Notes: generated by a model from the sequence alone, not told the origin. A DNA stretch of 9,258 nt from Planctomycetaceae bacterium (GCA_002705165.1 PAJC01000133.1:12259-21516), one strand, 5' to 3'. Shown: positions 1 through 7,259, counted from the first letter of the stretch. Program-made: numbers and translations.

Positions 1-1301
1 GCCTGAATCCCCATTCGGTGTAGCGTGGGAGCTCGGTTGAGCATAACCGGATGGTTCTCAATCACCATCTCCAAGATATCCCAGACCTCCTCATCCTTGC
101 GTTCCAGCATCTTCTTCGCACTCTTGATCGTATCGGCATGTCCGAGTTCTTTAAGCTTGCGAATAATAAATGGCTGGAAAAGCTCCAGCGCAATTTTCTT
201 TGGCAGCCCGCATTGATGTAACTTCAGTCGGGGACCAACCACGATCACAGAACGAGCGGAGTAGTCAACACGTTTACCAAGGAGATTTTCCCGGAATCGA
301 CCCTGCTTACCTTTGATCATATCGGTAAGAGATTTAAGTGGGCGGTTGCTGCTTCCCAGTACGGGGCGTTTGCAGCGATTGTTGTCAAACAATGCATCCA
401 CCGACTGCTGCAACATACGCTTTTCGTTACGGATAATAACTTCCGGAGCATTGAGATCAACCAACTTACGTAAACGATTATTACGGTTGATGATTCGACG
501 ATACAGGTCATTCAGATCACTGGTCGCAAAGTTCCCGGAATCGAGCAAAACTAAAGGACGCAGATCCGGAGGAATCACAGGGATTACTTCCAGTACCATC
601 CACTCCGGTCGATTTTCACTATCGCGAATAGATTCGACAATCAACAGACGTTTGGTAAGGTCCTTCGTCTTTTGTTTACTATTGGTAACTTCCAGTTCCG
701 CCCGGAGATCTTCTGAGAGCTGTACCAGATCCATTTTAGAAAGCAGTTTGCGAACAGCCTCGGCTCCCATATCTGCCTCGAAGGCGGTTGGGCCATATTG
801 TTCACGTGCTGCGCGATATTCTTCTTCGGTCAGGAGTTGCTTCAATTCGAGTTCGGTTTCACCTGGATCCACAACCACATAGTCCTGGAAATAAATCACT
901 TTTTCCAAACTAGTGGTTTTCATTGCCAGCAGATTACCCAGTCGACTGGGCATTGCTTTGAAGAACCAGATATGGACAACCGGTGCCGCTAGTTCGATAT
1001 GCCCCATCCGTTTACGTCGTACGCGCGAATGAGTAACTTTCACGCCACAGCGATCACAGATCATCCCTTTATATTTCATTCCGCGGTATTTACCACAGGC
1101 ACATTCCCAGTCCTTTTCAGGACCGAAGATACGCTCGCAGAACAGGCCGTCCTTTTCCGGGCGGTAGGTTCGGTAGTTAATCGTTTCAGGCTTTTTGACT
1201 TCACCAAAAGACCAGCTACGAATATCGTGTGGTCGCGCCAGTGAGATTTTCACTGAGGCATAATCATTGATTCTGTCGTAATTATTTTCGCCAACTGTCA
1301 T
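1..1301 (-). CDS. rpoC: RNA polymerase β′ subunit, N-terminal part (truncated by window edge)
   Basis: Translating the minus strand from the ATG at 1301 gives 433 uninterrupted residues before the window ends, so this is the N-terminal third of β′, the subunit that forms the clamp and carries the catalytic magnesium site. The zinc ribbon is visible: Cys67 and Cys69, then Cys82 and Cys85 (CACG … CDRCG). A basic [15 protein letters not shown] stretch follows at about 93–107. The clamp-helix region, which contacts sigma, lies at about 262–307. The [16 protein letters not shown] switch/active-site-proximal block is at about 342–357, and [17 protein letters not shown] at 417–433. The catalytic NADFDGD motif should come just beyond the edge and is not seen. 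The start has a GGAG nine bases upstream. The gene lies 84 bases behind rpoB and is presumably co-transcribed with it. The N-terminal wording is strongly planctomycete-like. Confidence 0.97.
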   Translation of the reverse strand, partial: MTVGENNYDRINDYASVKISLARPHDIRSWSFGEVKKPETINYRTYRPEKDGLFCERIFGPEKDWECACGKYRGMKYKGMICDRCGVKVTHSRVRRKRMGHIELAAPVVHIWFFKAMPSRLGNLLAMKTTSLEKVIYFQDYVVVDPGETELELKQLLTEEEYRAAREQYGPTAFEADMGAEAVRKLLSKMDLVQLSEDLRAELEVTNSKQKTKDLTKRLLIVESIRDSENRPEWMVLEVIPVIPPDLRPLVLLDSGNFATSDLNDLYRRIINRNNRLRKLVDLNAPEVIIRNEKRMLQQSVDALFDNNRCKRPVLGSSNRPLKSLTDMIKGKQGRFRENLLGKRVDYSARSVIVVGPRLKLHQCGLPKKIALELFQPFIIRKLKELGHADTIKSAKKMLERKDEEVWDILEMVIENHPVMLNRAPTLHRMGIQ

Positions 1302-1310
1302 TTAATCGTG

Positions 1311-1314
1311 CTCC
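1311..1314 (-). promoter_or_regulatory. Shine-Dalgarno site of rpoC
   Basis: GGAG on the minus strand, nine bases before the rpoC ATG at 1301. It supports this start, which also gives the expected β′ N-terminus. Confidence 0.7.
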
Positions 1315-1327
1315 GTTTGGGATCACA

Positions 1328-1347
1328 TTAACCGTGTTTACGGTTAA
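1328..1347 (-). repeat. 8-bp hairpin in the rpoB–rpoC gap
   Basis: TTAACCGT pairs perfectly with ACGGTTAA around a four-base loop (AAAC on the minus strand). It sits between the rpoB stop and the rpoC ribosome binding site. No U-run follows it, so it is not a classical terminator. A processing or mRNA-stability element between the two polymerase genes is possible but is only inference. Confidence 0.5.
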
Positions 1348-1385
1348 CAGGGTTGGTTGTTTATATAGGAAAAGGAAACTCTCAA

Positions 1386-4300
1386 TTACACGCGTCGTTT
1401 TTCAAGTTGCATATTCAGAGCCAGACCACGTATTTCGTTGGTGAGTACGTCGAAACTGGCAGGAGTGCCGGCCTCTAGTGTGTTTTCACCCTTCACCATC
1501 GATTCGTAAATCTTGGTTCGACCTTCCACGTCATCACTCTTTACGGTTAACAGTTCCTGAAGAATGTAAGCTGCTCCGTATGCTTCCAGAGCCCAAACTT
1601 CCATTTCTCCAAATCGCTGTCCACCGAAACGAGCCTTACCACCGAGTGGTTGCTGGGTAATCAGCGAGTAAGGTCCGGTACTTCGTGCGTGAACTTTATC
1701 ATCCACTAAGTGATGCAGTTTCAACATATAGATGTAGCCAACCGTGGTTTCCTGTGCCATCGATTTGCCTGTACGACCGTCGTGTAAAGTCACCTTACCG
1801 TGTGATGGTAAGCCGGCCTTATCCAACCATTCGTTAACTTCACTTTCTTTCGCGCCATCAAAAATAGGCGTTTGAAATTGAGTTCCGAGTTTTGCGCCAG
1901 CCCACCCCAGATGGGTTTCGAGAATCTGCCCCACGTTCATACGGGAAGGTACCCCAAGTGGATTGAGCATAATCTGGATTGGAGTCCCATCCTCCAGGAA
2001 TGGCATGTCTTCCACTGGCAGGATCTTTGCAATAACCCCTTTGTTACCATGACGCCCGGCCATCTTGTCACCGACAGAAATAGTTCGTTTTGTGGCGATG
2101 TAAACCTTAACCATCTGTAAGACGCCGCTTCGCAACTCATCACCACGCTTCATGGTGTTGAGTTCACGGTCACGAATATCCAACGTCGCTTCAAGAGCTC
2201 CTAGATGTGTTTTGTAAATCTTGGTGACTTTACTAACCGCATCGTCGCTTCGCATAGAACCAGTGATGCTATCGAGTCGAAATTGCTCTGCTACATTAGC
2301 CAGATATTTAATATCATCATTTGTGCGATACGGGGTGCCGTCTTCGTCACTCAATTTACGACCAAGAACACTTTCGATTTCAGCAATCATAGTCAGAAAG
2401 GCTTCCGCGACTTGAGCATTGCCTACGGTCTCGGCTTCCTTCAGATCTTTCTCAAAGATCTTACGCTCCGCATCGGAAAGACTCATACGCCGCGAAAACT
2501 TCTCAGTGTCAATCACGATCCCTTCCACACCGGATGGTACTTCCAACGAATCGTTCTTTACATCTTCACCGGCGCGACCAAAGATCGCATGGAGAAGCTT
2601 CTCTTCGGGTGTCAGTTCAGTTTTGGACTTCGGTGAAACCTTACCAACAAGAACGTCGCCAGGCTTAACATAAGTACCAACCTGTACAATTCCGTTGTCA
2701 TCAAGGTTGCGAAGCATTTTTTCGCTGACATTCGGAATATCCCGAGTGAATTCTTCCCGGCCAAGTTTTGTTTCACGAATTTCGACATCGTATTCCTCGA
2801 TGTGAATCGACGTGTAAACATCGTTTACCACAAGTTCTTCACTGATGATAATGGCATCTTCAAAGTTGTAGCCTTCATAAGACATGAAGCCTACTAGAAC
2901 ATTTCGCCCTAACGCTAATTCACCTTTACGGGTGGCAGCCCCATCCGCAATAACCTGACCGGCTTCGACCTTATCACCTAAAGCGATAATCGGCTTTTGG
3001 TTGTTACAAGTTCGTTCGTTGAGACCAACGTACTTTTTCAGTTTATGAACGGTAGTTCCCACGGTAATTTGCGTTGCGTCTACCTGATTGATTTTGCCGG
3101 ATACCTGAGCACGGACAACCATACTTGAGTTTTGAGCAATGTGACGCTCCATTCCGGTACCAACAATGGGTGGCTCAGCTTCAAGAAGCGGCACCGCCTG
3201 ACGTTGCATATTCGAACCCATCAACGCTCGGTTCGCATCGTCGTGTTCAAGGAATGGGATCAGGTTTGCGGAGACACCAACCATCTGACAGGGAGCAATA
3301 TCCATGTAGTGGATTTCTTCCGGATTTACGATGCGGAAGTCGCCCCGAATACGAGCAATCAGGTTGGGCCCGCCGACGATTTTGTTTCCGTCAACCACGA
3401 TGTCAGCAGGGGCCACGTAGGCGTTTGCTTCTTCGTCGGCGCGCAGAGTACAAATTTCGTCGGTCACTTTACCGTTTACGACTTTTCGATACGGTGTCAC
3501 AAGAAAACCATAATCATCAACGCTGGCATATATAGCCAAGCTGGAGATTAAACCAATGTTGGTGCCTTCCGGTGTTTCAATTGGGCAGATACGACCGTAG
3601 TGTGAAATGTGAACATCTCGCACTTCGAAACCAGCTCGTTTTCGGTTAAGACCACCGGGGCCTAAGGCAGAAAGACGACGTTCGTGAGTTAACTGGCTCA
3701 ATGGATTTGTCTGGTCAACAACCTGAGAGAGTTCGCCTCGGCCGAAGAAGTATTCGATCGCCGCAGAAATGCTCTTGGGATTGATAAGACTTCGGGGAGT
3801 CATATCCTCCTGATCTTTGAGGCTCATGCGTTCCTGAACAGTACGACGGAGTTTGAGGAAACCCTTCCGCAGTTCGTCAGAGGCTAGTTCATCGATAGTT
3901 CGCAAACGACGGTTACCGAGGTTATCAATATCGTCGACATAAATACCTTCTTCCTGAACAGTCAGGCCCAGCAGGTATTCGATCGAAGCGATCAGGTCTT
4001 CCGGCCGCAGCGTCATTTCAGTTTCAGGAACCTCCAGACCAAACTTGCGGTTGATACGAAAACGACCAACACGACCCAGACGATATCGATTGGAATCGAA
4101 GAACTTTTCCTGAAACAGAGTACGGGCTTTTTCAAGCTGTGGCGGGTTACCAGGTCGGAGTCGTTGGTAGATTCGCAGCAACGCTTCTTCATGACTACTG
4201 GTGGTGTCATCAGAAAGTGAATTGAAAATCAGATTGCTCTTAGTGGCTTCCATGACTTCGATACGGTCTAGTCCGGAAGTGCAGATTAACTCAGCTGCAT

Positions 4301-5108
4301 TACGAGTGATCTTTTCACCGGCTTCGAGAATGATTTCGCCAGCTTTTTCACTGCCGCCGGGATAAACGATGTCATCGACAGCGATCTTCCCTTCAATCTT
4401 ACTGACACTTCTTCCGTCTTTCACGGTTTCTTCGCCGGTGTCATAAAAAGTTTTGATAATATCAGTGTCGGAACTGTATTCCGGACCCATCGCACGAAGC
4501 AGAGTCATCGCTGAGAATTTTCCACTCTGATCGATTCGGATGCTGAGTAGGTCTTTCTTCGTGACGTTGACTTCGATCCAGCTTCCTCGTTCAGGAATCA
4601 CGCGGCAACTGGCCAGTTTACGATCGGTAGTGGTGTCAGATTCCATGACAAAGTCCACGCCGGGTGAACGGTGAAGTTGACTCACTACAACGCGTTCGGC
4701 GCCATTGATGATGAATTCACCACCACCCATCATGACAGGTAAGTCTCCGAGATAGACTTCTTCCTCAATTGGCTCCTCTTTGTTCAAACGCAGACGAACT
4801 TTAAATGGACGCCCATAGGTAAGGCGAAGCTGTCGACATTCTTCGGGAGTATAACGAGGTTTACCTAGATCGTAACCAAGGTAATCAACAGTAAGTTGTT
4901 TGTCATAACTCTCCACAGGGAAAATTTCCTGCAGGACTCCCTCAAGTCCCTGCTCTTTTCGCTTATCCGAATCTATATCAGCCTGCTGGAAAACTTCGTA
5001 GCTTGCTGTTTGAATAGCAGTCAGATCGGGAATGGGATGAGCATCAAACCCACGGCCGAAGCGGTGAATATTAGTGGGCTCAAGGCGACGTTGTGCTTTA
5101 ATTGGCAT
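1386..5108 (-). CDS. rpoB: DNA-directed RNA polymerase β subunit
   Basis: Complete β subunit of 1240 residues from the ATG at 5108, within the usual bacterial range (between Bacillus and E. coli lengths). β forms the lobe, protrusion, fork and flap of the polymerase and half of the active-site cleft. From the ATG, the rifampicin-pocket/fork region is at about 454–486, with [13 protein letters not shown] at about 503–515. The flap region ([20 protein letters not shown]) is at about 823–842. The signature [12 protein letters not shown] is at 1013–1024, and the C-terminal [24 protein letters not shown] block at about 1156–1179 is the switch/anchor that meets β′. The open frame extends 11 codons further to a TTG at 5141, but that has no ribosome binding site. 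The ATG at 5108 has GGAG seven bases upstream and gives the typical MPIKAQRR start. The TAA stop is 84 bases before rpoC. Confidence 0.98.
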   Translation of the reverse strand: MPIKAQRRLEPTNIHRFGRGFDAHPIPDLTAIQTASYEVFQQADIDSDKRKEQGLEGVLQEIFPVESYDKQLTVDYLGYDLGKPRYTPEECRQLRLTYGRPFKVRLRLNKEEPIEEEVYLGDLPVMMGGGEFIINGAERVVVSQLHRSPGVDFVMESDTTTDRKLASCRVIPERGSWIEVNVTKKDLLSIRIDQSGKFSAMTLLRAMGPEYSSDTDIIKTFYDTGEETVKDGRSVSKIEGKIAVDDIVYPGGSEKAGEIILEAGEKITRNAAELICTSGLDRIEVMEATKSNLIFNSLSDDTTSSHEEALLRIYQRLRPGNPPQLEKARTLFQEKFFDSNRYRLGRVGRFRINRKFGLEVPETEMTLRPEDLIASIEYLLGLTVQEEGIYVDDIDNLGNRRLRTIDELASDELRKGFLKLRRTVQERMSLKDQEDMTPRSLINPKSISAAIEYFFGRGELSQVVDQTNPLSQLTHERRLSALGPGGLNRKRAGFEVRDVHISHYGRICPIETPEGTNIGLISSLAIYASVDDYGFLVTPYRKVVNGKVTDEICTLRADEEANAYVAPADIVVDGNKIVGGPNLIARIRGDFRIVNPEEIHYMDIAPCQMVGVSANLIPFLEHDDANRALMGSNMQRQAVPLLEAEPPIVGTGMERHIAQNSSMVVRAQVSGKINQVDATQITVGTTVHKLKKYVGLNERTCNNQKPIIALGDKVEAGQVIADGAATRKGELALGRNVLVGFMSYEGYNFEDAIIISEELVVNDVYTSIHIEEYDVEIRETKLGREEFTRDIPNVSEKMLRNLDDNGIVQVGTYVKPGDVLVGKVSPKSKTELTPEEKLLHAIFGRAGEDVKNDSLEVPSGVEGIVIDTEKFSRRMSLSDAERKIFEKDLKEAETVGNAQVAEAFLTMIAEIESVLGRKLSDEDGTPYRTNDDIKYLANVAEQFRLDSITGSMRSDDAVSKVTKIYKTHLGALEATLDIRDRELNTMKRGDELRSGVLQMVKVYIATKRTISVGDKMAGRHGNKGVIAKILPVEDMPFLEDGTPIQIMLNPLGVPSRMNVGQILETHLGWAGAKLGTQFQTPIFDGAKESEVNEWLDKAGLPSHGKVTLHDGRTGKSMAQETTVGYIYMLKLHHLVDDKVHARSTGPYSLITQQPLGGKARFGGQRFGEMEVWALEAYGAAYILQELLTVKSDDVEGRTKIYESMVKGENTLEAGTPASFDVLTNEIRGLALNMQLEKRRV

Positions 5109-5115
5109 GTTGTTG

Positions 5116-5119
5116 CTCC
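5116..5119 (-). promoter_or_regulatory. Shine-Dalgarno site that fixes the rpoB start
   Basis: GGAG on the minus strand, seven bases before the ATG at 5108. The alternative in-frame TTG at 5141 has no purine-rich site at a useful distance, so this site decides the start. Confidence 0.75.
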
Positions 5120-5231
5120 GTGGTAAAAAGTCATCTCCCAACTGGAAGACTACTTACGGTTTCACGTCGTTAATGGGATGGGTAAAAATTACTATTGCGG
5201 AGATCGATGGGTGGCCATGTCAACAGAGAAT

Positions 5232-5279
5232 GACTAAAGCATGTGATTCCACGCGTTCGCGAGGCGATATGCTTTAGTC
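5232..5279 (-). repeat. 11-bp perfect inverted repeat upstream of rpoB
   Basis: GACTAAAGCAT at 5232–5242 is repeated exactly inverted as ATGCTTTAGTC at 5269–5279, with a 26-base spacer. Within the spacer a smaller stem can form (CC, a T·T mismatch, CGC, loop GAAC). As RNA this is a long-stem hairpin about 125–170 bases before the rpoB start codon. It is followed on the minus strand by a moderately U-rich but interrupted tract, which is too poor for a standard terminator. It may be an attenuator, an RNase III target or a protein-binding operator; the sequence does not decide between them. Confidence 0.6.
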
Positions 5280-5347
5280 GATTTCCGGTTGTATGCTTGC
5301 TCCGTTCAGCCTGAAGACTGAGCCTGTGGGTAAGCAGAGATGGTCGA

Positions 5348-5369
5348 TTCCGATGGATTCCATACGGAA
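5348..5369 (-). repeat. 9-pair hairpin in the rplL–rpoB gap
   Basis: TTCCG+ATGG pairs with CCAT+CGGAA around an ATT/AAT loop, with one bulged base. This is a sequence observation; the role is unknown. Confidence 0.35.
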
Positions 5370-5446
5370 GTGGTGAGAGATACTGATAGCAGCCGCTATG
5401 TCGAGTGTCATAAAAAGATCGAGAAAGCTGTTGAGACATGAAATTA

Positions 5447-5463
5447 GCGCGCACACTTCGCGC
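5447..5463 (-). repeat. GC-rich 5-bp hairpin
   Basis: GCGCG and CGCGC arms surround a seven-base loop. The stem is short but all G–C. It could occur by chance, and is listed as part of the dense structure of this gap. Confidence 0.25.
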
Positions 5464-5484
5464 AGTTATTTCAACGGTCTTGCA

Positions 5485-5520
5485 ATCGTCGAAGAATTTT
5501 TTTGAAAAACTTCTGACGAT
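5485..5520 (-). repeat. Long 15-pair imperfect hairpin, candidate RNase III site
   Basis: Reading the plus strand, ATCGTC+GAAG+TTTTT pairs with AAAAA+CTTC+GACGAT. This makes 15 base pairs with a two-base bulge (AA), a one-base bulge (T) and a three-base loop. The transcript from the minus strand forms the same fold. Neither side has a terminator-style U-run beyond the stem. A double-stranded segment of this length between a ribosomal protein gene and rpoB resembles in position the RNase III processing site of E. coli rplL–rpoB. That function is inferred, not shown. Confidence 0.5.
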
Positions 5521-5555
5521 ACTAACCTGAGTCAAACGACCACCTTTCACAATCC

Positions 5556-5575
5556 CGGTTGAGACACTCAAACCG
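5556..5575 (-). repeat. 8-pair bulged hairpin
   Basis: CGGTT+GAG pairs with CTC+AACCG around a three-base loop, with one bulged T on the minus strand. Outer CC/GG can extend the stem past a second bulge. It lies mid-gap; the role is unknown. Confidence 0.35.
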
Positions 5576-5655
5576 AGGCTGGAAACCCTAACTTGGGCTG
5601 CCTATGAACTAGTACCGAAAATTCAAAACACCTGTGTTTGTTCCAAAAGAGCTTT

Positions 5656-5670
5656 GGGATACGCTATCCC
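5656..5670 (-). repeat. 6-bp tight hairpin
   Basis: GGGATA and TATCCC arms surround a three-base loop. On the plus strand it is followed by GTTTTCTAATTT, which looks like a weak intrinsic terminator for plus-strand transcription. No plus-strand gene is present to use it, and on the minus strand the following bases are not a U-run. The direction of action is therefore uncertain. Confidence 0.35.
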
Positions 5671-5807
5671 GTTTTCTAATTTGAATCAAATATTTAGGCA
5701 TTCCCACTTCTTGCCCACTGCTGGCGTTTTTGAATCAACGCATTAAGTGTAACGACAAGGTGGGGTGAATATCCACTGTATTTAATGGAATCCGAACGCT
5801 AAATCGA

Positions 5808-5823
5808 GCGCAGAGTACTGCGC
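5808..5823 (-). repeat. 6-bp GC-rich hairpin with four-base loop
   Basis: GCGCAG and CTGCGC arms surround a four-base loop (TACT on the minus strand). This is a stable short stem with no U-tract after it on either strand. Confidence 0.4.
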
Positions 5824-5896
5824 ACGCTTGCACAATCTCGGAAAAACCAGAGGGATATAGCATTAGCGGCTGATCATGAATCCTAGGATGATCTCC

Positions 5897-5929
5897 GGGA
5901 AATCGAGACAATTAGCGTCCTGATTTCCC
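5897..5929 (-). repeat. 33-base hairpin downstream of rplL
   Basis: GGGAAATC at 5897–5904 pairs perfectly with GATTTCCC at 5922–5929. After one mismatch the stem continues for about four more pairs (one G·U) to a seven-base loop. It lies 58 bases after the rplL stop. No U-run follows it on the minus strand, so it is a candidate 3′ stabilising or processing structure for the ribosomal-protein part of the transcript rather than a standard terminator. Confidence 0.5.
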
Positions 5930-5962
5930 CTTCGACTTCCAGGCTCGTGACAGCCTTGCCAT

Positions 5963-5977
5963 ACCCCAAGTCGGGGT
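5963..5977 (-). repeat. Small hairpin just after rplL
   Basis: ACCCC and GGGGT arms surround a five-base loop, ten bases beyond the rplL stop codon. It is short but GC-rich. The following bases on the minus strand are not U-rich. Confidence 0.35.
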
Positions 5978-5987
5978 GAACTGTGAA

Positions 5988-6401
5988 CTACTGGAGTTCG
6001 ACAGTTGCCCCGGCTTCTTCAAGCTTTTCTTTGATCGCGTTAGCTTCGTCTTTATCTGCACCTTCTTTAACTGTGGCAGGTACACCTTCAACCAACTTCT
6101 TGGCATCCATCAGACTTTGGCCAGTGATGTTCTTAACTTCTTTAACGACATTCAATTTCTTGTCGCCAAAGCTAGTCATAACAACATTGAACTCAGTTTG
6201 CTCTTCAGCTGCACCACCGTCACCAGCGCCATCGCCTGCTGCTACGATGACTGCACCACCACCAGCAGCGGCTTCGATACCGTGCTCGTCTTTGAGGTAG
6301 TCACTAAGTTCTTTGGCTTGCTTGAGAGTCAATTCTACAAGCTGATCGCCTAAGGCTGAGATTTCGGCAGATACTTCTACTGTTGCTGCTTCGTCAGACA
6401 T
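5988..6401 (-). CDS. rplL: 50S ribosomal protein L7/L12
   Basis: 137 residues, slightly longer than the usual 120–130. L12 dimers bind the L10 helix and form the flexible stalk that recruits and activates EF-Tu, EF-G and other GTPase factors. The N-terminal dimerisation helices lie at about 8–42, followed by a Gly/Ala-rich hinge at about 45–66. The C-terminal factor-binding domain starts at TEFNVV (about 69). It contains the conserved [15 protein letters not shown] helix region at about 92–106, and ends in a [13 protein letters not shown] helix/strand like other family members. The ATG at 6401 gives the standard N-terminus, although the only SD-like stretch (AAAGG) is twelve bases away. It follows rplJ after 144 bases, and a long structured gap separates it from rpoB. 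Confidence 0.97.
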   Translation of the reverse strand: MSDEAATVEVSAEISALGDQLVELTLKQAKELSDYLKDEHGIEAAAGGGAVIVAAGDGAGDGGAAEEQTEFNVVMTSFGDKKLNVVKEVKNITGQSLMDAKKLVEGVPATVKEGADKDEANAIKEKLEEAGATVELQ

Positions 6402-6437
6402 TTTCAGATTAAGCCTTTCTAACTTTATCTGGGCAAA

Positions 6438-6478
6438 TCGGAAACCCTACGGAGCTGAACCTACTGGGTTGTTTCCGA
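6438..6478 (-). repeat. 8-bp inverted repeat in the rplJ–rplL gap
   Basis: TCGGAAAC at 6438–6445 and GTTTCCGA at 6471–6478 are perfect inverted arms. An alternative register adds a CCC/GGG pairing inside. It lies 37–77 bases before the rplL start. As RNA it could shield the rplL leader or affect passage of ribosomes or polymerase. The function is inference. Confidence 0.4.
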
Positions 6479-6482
6479 CTGC

Positions 6483-6516
6483 AAAAACAAAAAAACATTT
6501 GTATTCAAAAGTTTTT
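6483..6516 (-). terminator. Weak terminator/attenuator candidate after rplJ
   Basis: On the minus strand AAAAAC, a T, then TTTG pairs with CAAA, a T, then GTTTTT around the loop AATA. The stem runs from 6516 to 6491 and continues directly into TTGTTTTTG. The shape (hairpin plus U-rich tail) is that of an intrinsic terminator. The stem is almost all A–U, so only partial termination, or none, is expected. The neighbouring stem at 6513–6540 overlaps it by four bases and may compete with it. Confidence 0.35.
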
Positions 6517-6540
6517 GGTTCCCAACGGTGGGAGCCAAAA
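6513..6540 (-). repeat. 10-pair hairpin directly after the rplJ stop
   Basis: TTTTGG+TCCC-type arms pair across a six-base loop (ACCGTT on the minus strand), with one C·A mismatch on the transcript. The stem begins five bases after the rplJ stop codon. It could be a 3′ stability or attenuation structure at the rplJ–rplL junction. Confidence 0.4.
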
Positions 6541-6545
6541 CAATC

Positions 6546-7259
6546 TTATTCTTCAGATCCCTCGTCGGCATCTTCGTCTTCAGCGTCAGCACCGGCTTCT
6601 TCCGCAGGCGCTTCTTCTGTTGATTCTTCTTCAGCTGCTTCTTCTTCAGCAGCTGTTTCGTCAGCACCGGCTTCTTCAGCAGGCGCCTCTTCGGTTGATT
6701 CTTCTTTCGCGGCTTCTTCCGCAGGAGCTTCGTCAGTTGCCTCGTCTCCATCGATTTCGCTGATCTGAGCCGCGAGGGTTCCGCCCGGGCCGATAAGCTG
6801 AGCAGCGAGTGTGGCGCCAGGTCCTAGCAACTGACCAACGAGTGTTGACAGCACTTCTTCCCGAGTAGGCCATTTGCTGATTTCAGCGACAGCGGCCGGA
6901 GTCAGTGCTTCTCCATCGAGAACACCACCACAGGCAGCAAAGGCTTCAAAGTTGTTTTGGTCATTATCGACCTCAACGATTTCTTTCACCATGGAAACGA
7001 AATCGCTACCACCCCAACAGACGGCGACACTGCCACCGATACCATCAAAGGCAGGTGCCAGACTGGTACCTTCCGTAGCACGAACTGCCAAACTCTTTTT
7101 GACAACTCGAATGCGGATATTTTTTTCATGCAAACGATCGCGTAATTTACCAGACTCTTCGGCGTCTAGGCCGATGACATTTACCAAAACGCAGTCTTGA
7201 ATCTCTGCGAGTTCTTTCTTAATCTGATCGACGATCAAGTTCTTGACGAATTTACTCAT
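6546..7259 (-). CDS. rplJ: 50S ribosomal protein L10 with long acidic C-terminal tail
   Basis: L10 anchors the L12 dimers to the ribosome at the base of the stalk, on 23S rRNA next to L11. The 237-residue product is much longer than the usual 165–180. The rRNA-binding globular domain spans about 1–125, with VVKKSLAVRA at about 52–61. The hinge and L12-binding helix start near KWPTREEVLSTL (129–140) and continue through two similar 11-residue units, LLGPGATLAAQ (144–154) and LIGPGGTLAAQ (155–165). From about 170 to the end, the chain is an Asp/Glu/Ala tail with a single Lys (185), made largely of a 25-residue tandem duplication. The start ATG at 7259 gives the normal MSKFVKNL terminus, with only a weak GAGA upstream. 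The tail does not look like any folded domain and is probably disordered. Its role is unknown. Confidence 0.95.
   Translation of the reverse strand: MSKFVKNLIVDQIKKELAEIQDCVLVNVIGLDAEESGKLRDRLHEKNIRIRVVKKSLAVRATEGTSLAPAFDGIGGSVAVCWGGSDFVSMVKEIVEVDNDQNNFEAFAACGGVLDGEALTPAAVAEISKWPTREEVLSTLVGQLLGPGATLAAQLIGPGGTLAAQISEIDGDEATDEAPAEEAAKEESTEEAPAEEAGADETAAEEEAAEEESTEEAPAEEAGADAEDEDADEGSEE
6586..6735 (-). repeat. 75-bp tandem repeat inside rplJ (acidic tail)
   Basis: Two in-frame 75-base units (6586–6660 and 6661–6735) encode two 25-residue copies at residues 176–200 and 201–225. The copies share about 20 of 25 residues, including the exact stretch EESTEEAPAEEAGAD in both. DNA identity is high in the middle of the units and decays at the end, consistent with a fairly recent in-frame duplication or slippage. 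Confidence 0.85.

Larger units (their letters stand above)
5109..5987 (-). other. Long structured rplL–rpoB intergenic region
   Basis: These 879 bases hold no gene I can support. Several inverted repeats are scattered through them, listed separately. No convincing sigma70 promoter was found: an exact TTGACA lies at 5218–5223 on the minus strand, but nothing like a −10 box sits 16–18 bases later. In E. coli the rplL–rpoB gap (about 320 bases) carries an attenuator and an RNase III site that lower polymerase output relative to ribosomal proteins. A similar role here is inference from position and structure. One open frame on the minus strand (5170–5571, TTG start) was judged spurious. Confidence 0.6.

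Noticed and set aside
313..882. 189-codon plus-strand open frame
   Set aside because: It is antisense to conserved rpoC coding sequence and is a frame shadow with Ser/Arg-rich random-looking content.
2205..2636. 143-codon plus-strand open frame
   Set aside because: It lies wholly antisense to the conserved flap and C-terminal coding region of rpoB and has no ribosome binding site or recognisable product.
5218..5223. Exact TTGACA (minus strand) as a −35 box of an rpoB promoter
   Set aside because: The bases 16–18 positions downstream are not −10-like. The nearest candidate (TAGTAA) is 23 bases away, too far for a sigma70 promoter.
5274..5456. 60-codon minus-strand open frame in the same gap
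   Set aside because: It has a GTG start without an upstream purine-rich site, overlaps the other frame and crosses inverted repeats. It is probably chance.
5170..5571. 133-codon minus-strand open frame in the rplL–rpoB gap
   Set aside because: It starts with TTG and has no ribosome binding site. Its composition is unremarkable and Ser/Arg-rich, it resembles no family I know, and it runs through several hairpins. An ortholog in relatives would revive it.
5656..5682. Plus-strand intrinsic terminator (hairpin followed by GTTTTCTAATTT)
   Set aside because: The shape is plausible, but there is no plus-strand gene upstream to terminate, the stem has only six pairs and the U-run is interrupted.
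6469..6768. Serine-rich plus-strand frame and lysine-rich minus-strand frame over the end of rplJ
   Set aside because: Both are artefacts of reading the repetitive Glu/Ala codons of the L10 tail in other frames or on the other strand.
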